A stretch of DNA of 64,000 nt, from the NCBI GenBank assembly GCA_949291295.1, contig CASEVE010000003.1, forward strand, positions 1-64,000. Reading direction: 5' to 3'. Under the pieces are notes generated by a model. The model had not been told where the DNA came from, did not search any database, and saw nothing but the letters and a program-made list of their open reading frames with translations. The position numbers and the translations under genes are program-made. The DNA is from an uncultured Olsenella sp. (GTDB lineage: Bacteria > Actinomycetota > Coriobacteriia > Coriobacteriales > Atopobiaceae). Position 1 is the stretch's first letter. Each line of letters opens with the position of its first letter. This document shows positions 1 to 6,866 of this stretch, piece after piece.

Positions 1-1
1 G

Positions 2-400
2 TCGCGCGGCGTGGAGCTCGCGCTGCTCCCCGGCGCGCCCTGCCCGGTGGTGGCCGAGCGCGCGCAGCTCGAGCTGGCCGTCTCCAACGCCGTCTCCAAC
101 GCCGCCCGCCACGCCACGCCCGGCACCCGCGCGGCCGTCTCGCTCGGGGGCGGGCGCCTGCGCGTGGAGAACCGCTGCGAGCCGCTCCCCCCCGAGGCCG
201 TGGGCCGGCTCACCGAGCCCTTCTTCCGCGCGGACGCCTCGCGCTCGCGCGACGGCGGGGGCTCCGGCCTGGGGCTCCACCTCGCCGCCCGGGCGCTCGA
301 GCGCCTGGGGGCGCCGCTCTCGGTCTCCTGCGAGGGCGGGGCCTTCGTCTTCGAGGCCGACCTCTCCGGGCTCGCCGCCCCCGCGCGAACGGAAGGCTAA
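2..400 (+). CDS. Sensor histidine kinase, C-terminal ATPase domain (partial)
   Basis: The frame is open from the window edge, so the N-terminus lies upstream. The visible 130 residues are the HATPase_c catalytic domain: an N-box (NAVSNAARHA, asparagines contacting ATP-Mg), an F-box-like EPFFRAD, and a G2 box GSGLGLHLA. The domain ends in a short tail. It would autophosphorylate a histidine in the missing part and signal to a response regulator, probably also encoded upstream. The FtsX-type ABC transporter that follows 90 bp later on the same strand suggests a Bce/Vra-like arrangement in which the kinase controls this transporter (inference). Family assignment is secure; the stimulus is unknown. 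Confidence 0.9.
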   Translation, partial: SRGVELALLPGAPCPVVAERAQLELAVSNAVSNAARHATPGTRAAVSLGGGRLRVENRCEPLPPEAVGRLTEPFFRADASRSRDGGGSGLGLHLAARALERLGAPLSVSCEGGAFVFEADLSGLAAPARTEG

Positions 401-490
401 CCGAACGAGGACCGCGCGCGAACGGGCGCGCGCCACCATCGGGGTCGCACGGGCGGCCCCGGCCGCCGAACCCGACGGAAAGGTGGCACC

Positions 491-1960
491 ATGCCGTTTC
501 CCAGACGCGCGCTCCTCTACCTCGCGCGCAAGAGGGGCAAGACGTCCGCGCTCCTCGCACTGCTCTTCGTCGTCGCCGTCCTCGCCCTCACGAGTTGGTC
601 GATCAGGGGCGCCGCCCAGACGGCGCAGCTGAACGTCCGCCAGGCGCTCGGCGGCACGTTCACCGTCGAGCCCGACTCCTCAAACGCCGCCAACTGGGGC
701 TCCACGAGCGTGGGCACAGGCTCGCAGGTCACGTTCCAGGGCGACCCGCTCACGGCCGACTTCGTGCGCGAGGTCGTGGAGGGGGTCGACGGCGTGCGCG
801 GAGGCTCCGGCAGCGTGTCCAACGTCCTCATCCCCGAGACGACGGACGGGTCCGCGGCCCTCGAGCTCGTGGAGGGCGCCGACGGGGACTCCTCGCTCGC
901 CGCGGCCTACGCGGGCGACGACTTCGGGCGCACGGTGCAGTTCTACGCCGTGAGCGACAGCGCCTTCGACTCCTACTTCGCCAACGGCTACCTGCGCCTC
1001 GTCGAGGGCGACCCCGTCACCGAGGGCTCCGGCGACGGCGTGCTCGTGAGCCGGGACTTCGCCGAGAAGAACGGCCTTGCCGTCGGCGACGGGTTCAGCG
1101 TGCGCCGGGCGACCGTCCACGCTCAGATGGCCGGCATCGACGTGGAGGACACCCGCACGCGGGTGCGCGTCGCCGGCGTCTTCGAGCCTACGGCCAAGTC
1201 CCAGGCCGACCTCGCCAGCTGGTCGATGGACAACGCCATCTTCGGCACCATCTCGACGCTCGACCACGCCCGCGAGGGCACCGCCGAGCAGGGATACGAC
1301 CGCGTGACCTTCCAGGTGGACGACCCCGCCGAGCTCGGGCGCATCACCGGGGAGGTCGAGGGGCTCGACGCCCTTGCGGGCAAGGGCTACCTCGTCTCGG
1401 CCGACACCTCCGACGTCGACGCGGTGAGCGCGCCGCTCGAGAACATGGACCGCCTCGTGACCGCGCTCGCGGCGGCGTCGGTGGCCGTGGGGGCCGTGGT
1501 CCTCTACCTCGTGCTCTCCGGTCGCGTGCGCGACCGCCTGCACGAGAGCGGCGTGCTGCTCTCGCTCGGCCTCACGCGCGCCTCGGTGGTGGGGCAGTAC
1601 CTCTGCGAGGTCCTGCTCGTGGCCGCCGTCGCCTTCGCCCTCGCCGTGCCGGCGAGCTCGATTGCGGCGCGCACGATGGGGGACGCCCTCCTGGGCTCGG
1701 CCTCGGAGAGCGTCCAGACGGGCGGCGGAGACGGCGGCGTCAGCACCGCCGACGGCGTGTCCACCGTCTCGGGCGACCCCTTCGCGCCGACCTTCGAGGT
1801 CGACGGCGCCTCGTTCACCGACATCGAGGTCGAGGTGGGGCCGACGTCCGTCGCGGCGCTCTTCGGCGTGGGGCTCGCCGTCTCGGCCGCCGCGGTGCTG
1901 CTCGCGAGCCTGCCGCTCAGGCGCATGGGGCCCCGCGAGATCCTGTCGACGCTCAGCTAG
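491..1960 (+). CDS. FtsX-family ABC transporter permease
   Basis: The 489-residue membrane protein has the MacB/FtsX layout: one N-terminal membrane helix (about residues 15-35), a large extracytoplasmic domain (about 40-315), then three helices near 320-343, 370-392 and 453-476. The C-terminus ends in a cytoplasmic RRMGPREILSTLS motif typical of LolC/MacB-type permeases. A ribosome site GGAAAGG precedes the ATG by 7 bases. The ATPase gene starts 11 bases downstream, so the two form one transporter. Families of this type export peptides or lipoproteins, or resist antimicrobial peptides, rather than import nutrients. The substrate cannot be told from sequence. Confidence 0.9.
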   Translation: MPFPRRALLYLARKRGKTSALLALLFVVAVLALTSWSIRGAAQTAQLNVRQALGGTFTVEPDSSNAANWGSTSVGTGSQVTFQGDPLTADFVREVVEGVDGVRGGSGSVSNVLIPETTDGSAALELVEGADGDSSLAAAYAGDDFGRTVQFYAVSDSAFDSYFANGYLRLVEGDPVTEGSGDGVLVSRDFAEKNGLAVGDGFSVRRATVHAQMAGIDVEDTRTRVRVAGVFEPTAKSQADLASWSMDNAIFGTISTLDHAREGTAEQGYDRVTFQVDDPAELGRITGEVEGLDALAGKGYLVSADTSDVDAVSAPLENMDRLVTALAAASVAVGAVVLYLVLSGRVRDRLHESGVLLSLGLTRASVVGQYLCEVLLVAAVAFALAVPASSIAARTMGDALLGSASESVQTGGGDGGVSTADGVSTVSGDPFAPTFEVDGASFTDIEVEVGPTSVAALFGVGLAVSAAAVLLASLPLRRMGPREILSTLS

Positions 1961-1971
1961 AAAGGAAGACC

Positions 1972-2643
<672 letters not shown>

Positions 2644-2675
2644 CGGCGGGGCGAGAGGCTTCCCGCGGGGAGCCC

Positions 2676-2716
2676 CCCGCCCGGAGGGGCGCCCGCGCGG
2701 CGCCTCCCCGGGCGGG
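2676..2716. terminator. GC-rich hairpin after the ABC operon
   Basis: An 18-bp imperfect stem (arms 2676-2693 and 2699-2716, loop CGCGC) lies 33 bases after the ATPase stop codon. No T-run follows it, so termination is plausible but not certain. Confidence 0.45.
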
Positions 2717-2765
2717 CCGCCCAAAAGACAGTCCCCACGGGCGGCCCGCCGCGTATGCCTCAATG

Positions 2766-2780
2766 TTGACCAATGTTCAA
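2766..2780. promoter_or_regulatory. Operator copy 1 (TTGANCANTGNTCAA)
   Basis: The 15-mer TTGACCAATGTTCAA is an almost perfect palindrome and lies 37 bases before the TetR-family start codon. An equivalent palindrome, TTGAACAATGCTCAA, lies before the next gene at 3447-3461. Two matching sites at the promoters of a TetR gene and its neighbour are the usual layout for an autoregulated TetR operator. Assignment to this regulator is inference. Confidence 0.75.
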
Positions 2781-2816
2781 TCGAGGTGTACCATCCGTCA
2801 CGAGGAGGTGGCCGCC

Positions 2817-3401
2817 GTGTCCAGAACCGTGATGGACCCCGGGGAGCGCAGGCGCGAGCTGCTGGCGTGCGCCATGAGGCTATTCGCCGAGGAGGGCTAC
2901 GACAACGTGTCCGTGCGCGCCGTGGCGCGCGCCGCCGGCGTGGCGCCGGGGCTCGCCTACCACTACTTCGACTCCAAGGAGAGGATGTTCGCCGAGGCCA
3001 TCGGGGACTACGCCCGCCGCTGCGCCGAGGGGATAAACGCCGTCCTGGACGAGGAGGGCCCCTCGCTGGACGAGAGGCTCGACCGCGCCGTCTCCCTCGC
3101 GTCGGGCCACGCGTCCTTCCCACACGAGGCGTACTTCCACGCCGAGGGCCACGGTGCCCTCCACGACCGGCTCTCGCTCGCCATGTGCGAGGCGGTGCGG
3201 CCGCACCTGCGCGCCGCGCTCGAGGCCGACGCTGCCTCGCGCGGCGCGGTGGCGCCCGACGCCGACGAGCTCGCCGCGATCATGACCTACGGCGCGGTCG
3301 GCCTCGCCTCGGGCCCGGGCATGCCGGACGGGGCCGCCGCCGCCCGCCGCTACCTCCGGGCCCTGCTCGCCGAGTTCCGCTCGGGGGGTGCCGCCGACTA
3401 G
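2817..3401 (+). CDS. TetR-family transcriptional regulator
   Basis: The 194-residue protein opens with a TetR DNA-binding domain. Residues 12-58 contain RRELLACAMRLFAEEGYDNV, then a helix-turn-helix ending in LAYHYFDSKERMF, the hallmark recognition-helix region. The rest is an alpha-helical ligand-binding domain of unknown specificity. The GTG at 2817 is chosen because AGGAGG ends 8 bases upstream; the upstream continuation of the frame overlaps the ABC gene and is not real. A palindrome before it and another before the methyltransferase suggest it represses both. The methyltransferase is the likely effector gene. Confidence 0.9.
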   Translation: MSRTVMDPGERRRELLACAMRLFAEEGYDNVSVRAVARAAGVAPGLAYHYFDSKERMFAEAIGDYARRCAEGINAVLDEEGPSLDERLDRAVSLASGHASFPHEAYFHAEGHGALHDRLSLAMCEAVRPHLRAALEADAASRGAVAPDADELAAIMTYGAVGLASGPGMPDGAAAARRYLRALLAEFRSGGAAD

Positions 3402-3409
3402 GGATCCCG

Positions 3410-3434
3410 CCCCGGCCTCGGCCGGGGTTCTTTT
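3410..3434 (+). terminator. Rho-independent terminator of the tetR-type gene
   Basis: A perfect 8-bp stem CCCCGGCC/GGCCGGGG with a 2-base loop is followed by TTCTTTT, 8 bases after the stop codon. It separates transcription of the regulator from the methyltransferase, which has its own operator copy. Confidence 0.8.
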
Positions 3435-3446
3435 CGGCCGATTGTA

Positions 3447-3461
3447 TTGAACAATGCTCAA
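3447..3461. promoter_or_regulatory. Operator copy 2 (TTGANCANTGNTCAA)
   Basis: TTGAACAATGCTCAA matches the palindrome at 2766-2780 in every conserved position. It lies directly before the ribosome site of the methyltransferase, where a bound repressor would block transcription. Confidence 0.75.
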
Positions 3462-3476
3462 CAGAAAGGACGCAGG

Positions 3477-4130
3477 ATGAACATCAGGATGGACGAGAAG
3501 AACGCCGAGCTGCTGCGCTCGCGCTCCCGCGCGGCCTTCGACGCGCAGGCGCCGACCTACGACACCGGGACGGGGGGAGAGCACGCGAGGCGCCTCTACC
3601 CGCACGTGCTCGCGGAGGTGAGGCGCGCCGTGGCGGGCGACCCCGCCCCGCGCCTGCTCGACCTGGGCTGCGGCACGGGCGCTCTCGCCGAGCTGGTGCT
3701 CGAGGGTATCCCGGGCGCGCGCCTCAGCTGCGTGGACCTTTCGCCGAGGATGGCCGAGGCGGCCCGCGCGCGCCTGGGAGAGCGGGCCGAGGTCCTCCTC
3801 CGCGACGCCGAGCGGCTGCCCTTCCGCGACGGCTCGTTCGACGCCGCCTGGTGCAACGACTCCTTCCACCACTACCCGGACCCCGAGCGCGCGGCATTCC
3901 AGGCGTGGCGCGTGCTCGTGCCCGGCGGGACGCTCGTCGTCGGCGACGCGTGGCAGCCGGCGCCGGCCCGCGCGATCATGAACGCGTGGATGCCTCACTC
4001 GAAGGAGGGCGACGTCCGCATCTACTCCGAGGCCGAGATGCGCCGCATCCTCGGCACTTGGTTCAGCGACGTGTCCTGGCGCCGCGTGAGCCAGACCGCC
4101 TGCGTCGCCGTCGCACGCAAGGGTGCCTGA
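3477..4130 (+). CDS. SAM-dependent methyltransferase (class I)
   Basis: The 217-residue protein has motif I LLDLGCGTG near residue 58, an acidic residue ending motif II (CVDLSPRM), and the post-I/motif IV region AEVLLRDAERLPF, then SFDAAWCNDSFHHYPDP. This is the UbiE/Coq5-like Methyltransf_11 fold that moves a methyl group from S-adenosylmethionine to a small molecule. The ATG at 3477 follows AAGGA by 6 bases; an earlier TTG overlaps the operator and is unlikely. Control by the adjacent TetR protein suggests induction by a compound that may be its substrate or a toxin. The substrate is unknown. Confidence 0.88.
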   Translation: MNIRMDEKNAELLRSRSRAAFDAQAPTYDTGTGGEHARRLYPHVLAEVRRAVAGDPAPRLLDLGCGTGALAELVLEGIPGARLSCVDLSPRMAEAARARLGERAEVLLRDAERLPFRDGSFDAAWCNDSFHHYPDPERAAFQAWRVLVPGGTLVVGDAWQPAPARAIMNAWMPHSKEGDVRIYSEAEMRRILGTWFSDVSWRRVSQTACVAVARKGA

Positions 4131-4202
4131 TCACCCTGTCGGCGTGCGTGAGGCATGGAATACCGAAAGAGCGTCGTTGAGTCATAAACCGCTCCATGGC
4201 GG

Positions 4203-4256
4203 CTATCTCACAAATAAGGCGACCATGAACGCGAGCATCGCGGCGAACATGAGTGC
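4203..4256 (-). pseudogene. Decayed C-terminal tail of a membrane protein
   Basis: On the minus strand an open tail reads ALMFAAMLAFMVALFVR then stop. It shares 17 identical bases (CATCGCGGCGAACATGA) and a similar peptide with the end of the intact membrane gene at 4926-5561. It looks like the stub of a related gene, but the match is short. Apart from this, the metal-binding stub below and the operator, the 4131-4462 interval holds no gene I can support. Confidence 0.35.
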
Positions 4257-4316
4257 CCGATCGATCACGCCGCGCTGGCCGAGGCCGTGGAGTCTGCCGG
4301 CTACCGCGTGGTGTGA
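4257..4316 (+). pseudogene. Stub of a heavy-metal-associated (HMA) domain
   Basis: This frame reads PIDHAALAEAVESAGYRVV then stop. It is the typical C-terminal end of an HMA/CopZ-like domain, where a final helix is followed by the GY-V-V strand. The CxxC metal-binding half is absent. It is probably the last trace of a copper chaperone or metal ATPase gene. Confidence 0.5.
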
Positions 4317-4391
4317 TTCAAGAAGGGCCGCCCCTTATATCGCTCATGGCAATCGCGCAAGCGCAAAAGCTTTGCTTAGACAAGCATATAT

Positions 4392-4414
4392 TTCTGTTAT
4401 AGTCTATTACAGAA
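4392..4414. promoter_or_regulatory. Palindromic operator/promoter of the HipB-like gene
   Basis: A 23-bp palindrome with arms TTCTGT.ATAG and CTAT.ACAGAA has only two non-pairing positions besides the centre. It contains a -10-like TATAGT at 4398-4403, and another TTCTGTTA half-site follows at 4423-4430. HipB-type antitoxins bind such sites to repress their own operon. The assignment is inferred from position. Confidence 0.65.
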
Positions 4415-4462
4415 GCAATCTTTTCTGTTAGGAGCGCTACGGCGGGAAGAACCCCCATACCG

Positions 4463-4735
4463 GTGTCGCGTGCGATGCGCACCATTGCGGCCAATCTCAA
4501 CCTGGCACGTCGCCAGCAGCGCATCACGCTTGTGCTGCTCGCCGAGCGTGCGAACCTCTCCGTCCCCACGGTTCGTCGCCTTTTGAACGAGGGTGCGGGC
4601 ACGCTCGAGAACTTCCTGCGCGTCGTTCGCATTCTGGGTTTGCTGCAGGGCGTCGAGGACGCAACCGACCCGCTGAACACGCCTATCGGTCGCGCGCGGG
4701 CGGAGCAGGACGTGCCCAAGCGCGTGAGGAGGTGA
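4463..4735 (+). CDS. HipB-like XRE-family antitoxin/repressor
   Basis: The 90-residue protein carries an XRE helix-turn-helix (about residues 8-60: ITLVLLAERANLSVPTVRRL, followed by a helix around LENFLRVVRILG). The tail TPIGRARAEQDVPKRVRR is characteristic of HipB-type regulators encoded ahead of hipA. The GTG start has no strong ribosome site; an ATG 12 bases later is an alternative. The partner toxin gene, which begins 4 bases downstream, is broken. This protein therefore survives as an orphan that may still bind the 23-bp palindrome upstream. Confidence 0.75.
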   Translation: MSRAMRTIAANLNLARRQQRITLVLLAERANLSVPTVRRLLNEGAGTLENFLRVVRILGLLQGVEDATDPLNTPIGRARAEQDVPKRVRR

Positions 4736-4739
4736 GGGT

Positions 4740-4915
4740 ATGCAGCTCGACGTTACCGTTCAGATCGAGGGCGAGGACGTCCTGGCGGGAAGGCTGTATC
4801 AAAACGTCCGTCACGGCGATGAGACGGCGACCTTCTCTTATCCGAGGCGTCCATCGACTACATGGCAGACCGCTTCGAGGCCGGTGTTCGCAAACTGAGG
4901 GCACTCTCTCGGTAG
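4740..4915 (+). pseudogene. Broken hipA-type toxin kinase gene (internal deletion)
   Basis: A normal HipA N-terminus starts at 4740 (MQLDVTVQIEGEDVLAGRLY, then a run through ETATFSY). After about 33 codons homology stops, and that frame ends at 4898. In another frame, 4841-4915 reads SEASIDYMADRFEAGVRKLR and ends ALSR-stop, which looks like the C-terminal helix of the same family. About 350 central residues, including the kinase core, are missing. This points to a deletion that joined the two ends and killed the toxin while leaving the antitoxin intact. Confidence 0.7.
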
Positions 4916-4925
4916 TCGCACCACC

Positions 4926-5561
4926 TCACGGAAGTCTGAGGGCAAGAACCATCGCGGCGAACATGATCGTGAAGACGAGGTTGCTCCACCCGCCGAAGAG
5001 GACGCAGCGCGCCGGCTGCGGCACGCGCATCCACACAAGACCGAGAAACGACGTGACCAGCGGCGTGAGGACCACAAGCCAGGCGGGGAAGACGGTCTGT
5101 CCGAGCACGACGGCCGCGGCGAGCACAACGAAGCCCAGGTACATGGGCACGGTGGCAAACCGCATGACAAACATGATGTTGCCCGCGACCTCGTCGTAGA
5201 GCTCTTCTCGCCCCGCCTTGGCGATGACGGAGAGGTAGACGTACTGAGCGTGGTAGGCGCCGCCGCAGATGAGGGCAAGGGCGAGCAGCGCCGCGGCCAG
5301 CCAGACGAGCCAGGAGAGGTCGCCGCGCGCGACGAGCGCAAGCCCCGCGAACCCGAGCACGTACAGGAACGCGGCGACGGGCCCCAGCGCGCCCCCGATA
5401 CGCACGCGGCCTGCCGGCACGTCTCGCATGATGCGCATGTACGGCCGGAGGGTGCCGTCCATGTCGTAGGCGCCGGGCGTGAAGTAGAGTAGCATGTCCC
5501 CGGCAAACATGAGGATAGAGCCCAGGAGCCCCAGGGCGAGAAGAACGAGCGTCGCTGGCAT
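4926..5561 (-). CDS. Integral membrane protein, DUF6796-like
   Basis: The 211-residue protein has about six or seven predicted membrane helices. A conserved-looking first segment, FAGDMLLYFTPGAYDMDG, has charged residues between helices. The pattern resembles DUF6796-type proteins of unknown function, and I give the family name tentatively. The ATG at 5561 is preferred over one at 5573 because GGGAGG lies 5 bases before it. The gene stands alone on the minus strand, behind a hairpin that separates it from the flavodoxin gene. The similar stub at 4203-4256 suggests an older paralogue nearby. Confidence 0.7.
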   Translation of the reverse strand: MPATLVLLALGLLGSILMFAGDMLLYFTPGAYDMDGTLRPYMRIMRDVPAGRVRIGGALGPVAAFLYVLGFAGLALVARGDLSWLVWLAAALLALALICGGAYHAQYVYLSVIAKAGREELYDEVAGNIMFVMRFATVPMYLGFVVLAAAVVLGQTVFPAWLVVLTPLVTSFLGLVWMRVPQPARCVLFGGWSNLVFTIMFAAMVLALRLP

Positions 5562-5593
5562 GGCGCCTCCCATCCATCGCGGGCGTCAGATGG

Positions 5594-5618
5594 CCCCGGG
5601 GCCTGCCCGGCCCCGGGG
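5594..5618 (-). terminator. Hairpin downstream of the flavodoxin gene
   Basis: A perfect 10-bp stem (CCCCGGGGCC/GGCCCCGGGG) with a 5-base loop lies just after the flavodoxin stop codon on the minus strand. No T-run is present, so function as a terminator is only likely. Confidence 0.5.
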
Positions 5619-5632
5619 CTTCAGGGCAAGCC

Positions 5633-6061
5633 TTACGCCTCGACGAGGCTCCTTGCGGCAGCCTCGAGTGCGGCTACGGCGTCGTCGTCGGGGGCCTCGT
5701 TGGCGATGACGGTGCAGACCACGTTCACGCCTGCCCCCTCGGCGTCCGCCTGCCAGGTTTCCATCCACTCGCCGGTGCCCCAGCCGTAGCTGCCGAACAG
5801 CGCCACGGGCTTGTCGCCCAGCGCGCCCACGCACGCCTCCCAGACCGGCTCGAACTCGTCAGACTCAAGTTCCTCGGCGCCCATGGCGGGGCAGCCAAAG
5901 GCAAGCGCGTCATAGCCGGACACATCCTCTGCCGAGAAGTCCGCGACGGGCACGACGCGGGCCTCGGCCCCTGCTGCGGCGACGCCCGCTTCGAGCGCAT
6001 GGGCCATCTCCTCGGTGTTGCCCGTCCCCGTCCAGTACACGATTGCGATGCTCTTGCTCAT
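5633..6061 (-). CDS. Flavodoxin
   Basis: The 142-residue protein has the short-chain flavodoxin fold. The FMN phosphate loop is WTGTGNTEEMA (residues 9-19), and the two isoalloxazine-contact loops are near AFGCPAMGAEELE and FGSYGWGTGEWME. It carries single electrons and commonly replaces ferredoxin when iron is scarce. The ATG at 6061 follows GGAGGGAG; the frame open further upstream is not needed. It lies 38 bases after the DUF3793 gene on the same strand, and the two probably share one transcript driven from about 6780-6800, where a putative metal-regulator element sits. Confidence 0.93.
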   Translation of the reverse strand: MSKSIAIVYWTGTGNTEEMAHALEAGVAAAGAEARVVPVADFSAEDVSGYDALAFGCPAMGAEELESDEFEPVWEACVGALGDKPVALFGSYGWGTGEWMETWQADAEGAGVNVVCTVIANEAPDDDAVAALEAAARSLVEA

Positions 6062-6099
6062 GGAAGTCTCCCTCCGTCGTGCGGACTCAGCCGCCCCTG

Positions 6100-6768
6100 T
6101 CATGCCATTGCCATCCGAAGAAGCCCTCGCAGGGGCGTTCCCTCGGAGTAGAGCCTCTTGATCCTGAGTTCCTCGCGCTCGAGCTCCTTGAAGCGCCGCA
6201 GCGCCTCGTCCACGTCTCCGTAGACCTTCCAGCGTCCGCACGCTCGAGCCCCCTGGCCCCCGTCCGACATGAAGCCGTCGACGTCCTCGATGGGATAGCC
6301 GAGGACAAAGCCGATCTCATGGGGAAAGGAGGCTCTGTTGCCGTAGTAGGCGCGCAGGCGACGCCTGAGCTCTCCCATGAGCGCTCCGCTGCGAGAGGGA
6401 AGGTGGTTCTTGGCGAGAAACGCGTGCGCCCCCGCGTCGGAGAGAAGACGCCGGATGCGGCGCGGGCGCCAGACGAGCAGCATCGCTCGCCCTTCTCGCC
6501 ACCCCAGCAGGGAGACGCGCACGCCGAAGCGTAGGAGGTGCAACGCGTAGGTTCCTATGAGGGTCTTTACGCGGAGGCGGCACATGGACGTCGGACGCGC
6601 GGCATCGTCGGGCGGCATCCGGAAGCCAAAGACTGCGGCCGGCTTGCGTCCTGCGAGCACGATGCCCGCCTGACAGACGAGGCAGCGCACGAACCTCGCC
6701 TCAAGACGCTCCTGAGGCGAGGCGTCGCTGGCGTCAACGGCAAGACAGATGTCCATCCCCTTACCCAT
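6100..6768 (-). CDS. DUF3793 family protein
   Basis: This 222-residue protein matches DUF3793, best seen in the C-terminal half: FPHEIGFVLGYPIEDVDGFM, then WKVYGDVDEALRRFKELERE. Members are often found next to flavodoxin genes in anaerobes, as here, but their biochemical role is unknown. There are no membrane segments. An N-terminal cysteine (C32 region, RCLVCQAG) and a basic middle stand out. The ATG has GGAGG just upstream. The tight spacing to flavodoxin and the shared upstream element suggest expression under iron limitation (inference). Confidence 0.85.
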   Translation of the reverse strand: MGKGMDICLAVDASDASPQERLEARFVRCLVCQAGIVLAGRKPAAVFGFRMPPDDAARPTSMCRLRVKTLIGTYALHLLRFGVRVSLLGWREGRAMLLVWRPRRIRRLLSDAGAHAFLAKNHLPSRSGALMGELRRRLRAYYGNRASFPHEIGFVLGYPIEDVDGFMSDGGQGARACGRWKVYGDVDEALRRFKELEREELRIKRLYSEGTPLRGLLRMAMA

Positions 6769-6780
6769 TCGCCTCCAATA

Positions 6781-6796
6781 GTTAGCTACATCTAAC
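6781..6796. promoter_or_regulatory. GTTAGCTAC element upstream of the DUF3793-flavodoxin operon
   Basis: GTTAGCTACATCTAAC is a partly palindromic site 12 bases before the DUF3793 start codon. The same GTTAGCTAC core recurs at 10499-10518 between the ABC pair and the AraC gene. Its TTAG...CTAAC spacing loosely resembles DtxR/IdeR iron boxes. The shared site is visible; the regulator is inferred. Confidence 0.5.
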
Positions 6797-6839
6797 TCTA
6801 CTGAGCATAGAGTAAACCATAGCTAACACATTGTCCAAC

Positions 6840-6866
6840 GTGACAAAGGGACTGTCCCTTTGTCAC
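6840..6866. repeat. Dispersed GGGACTGTCCC palindrome
   Basis: GTGACAAAGGGA, loop CTG, then a perfect 12-bp complementary arm. The right arm overlaps the stop codon of the ABC gene at 6863, so it can act as that gene's terminator. It belongs to the dispersed palindrome family described under findings. Confidence 0.85.

Noticed and set aside
595-1971. Upstream extension of the ATPase gene in its own frame
   Set aside because: The extra residues overlap the permease gene and are arginine-rich nonsense; the ribosome site before 1972 explains the true start.
4123-4431. 102-codon frame after the methyltransferase
   Set aside because: It crosses two decayed gene stubs and the HipB operator, and has no coding character or ribosome site.
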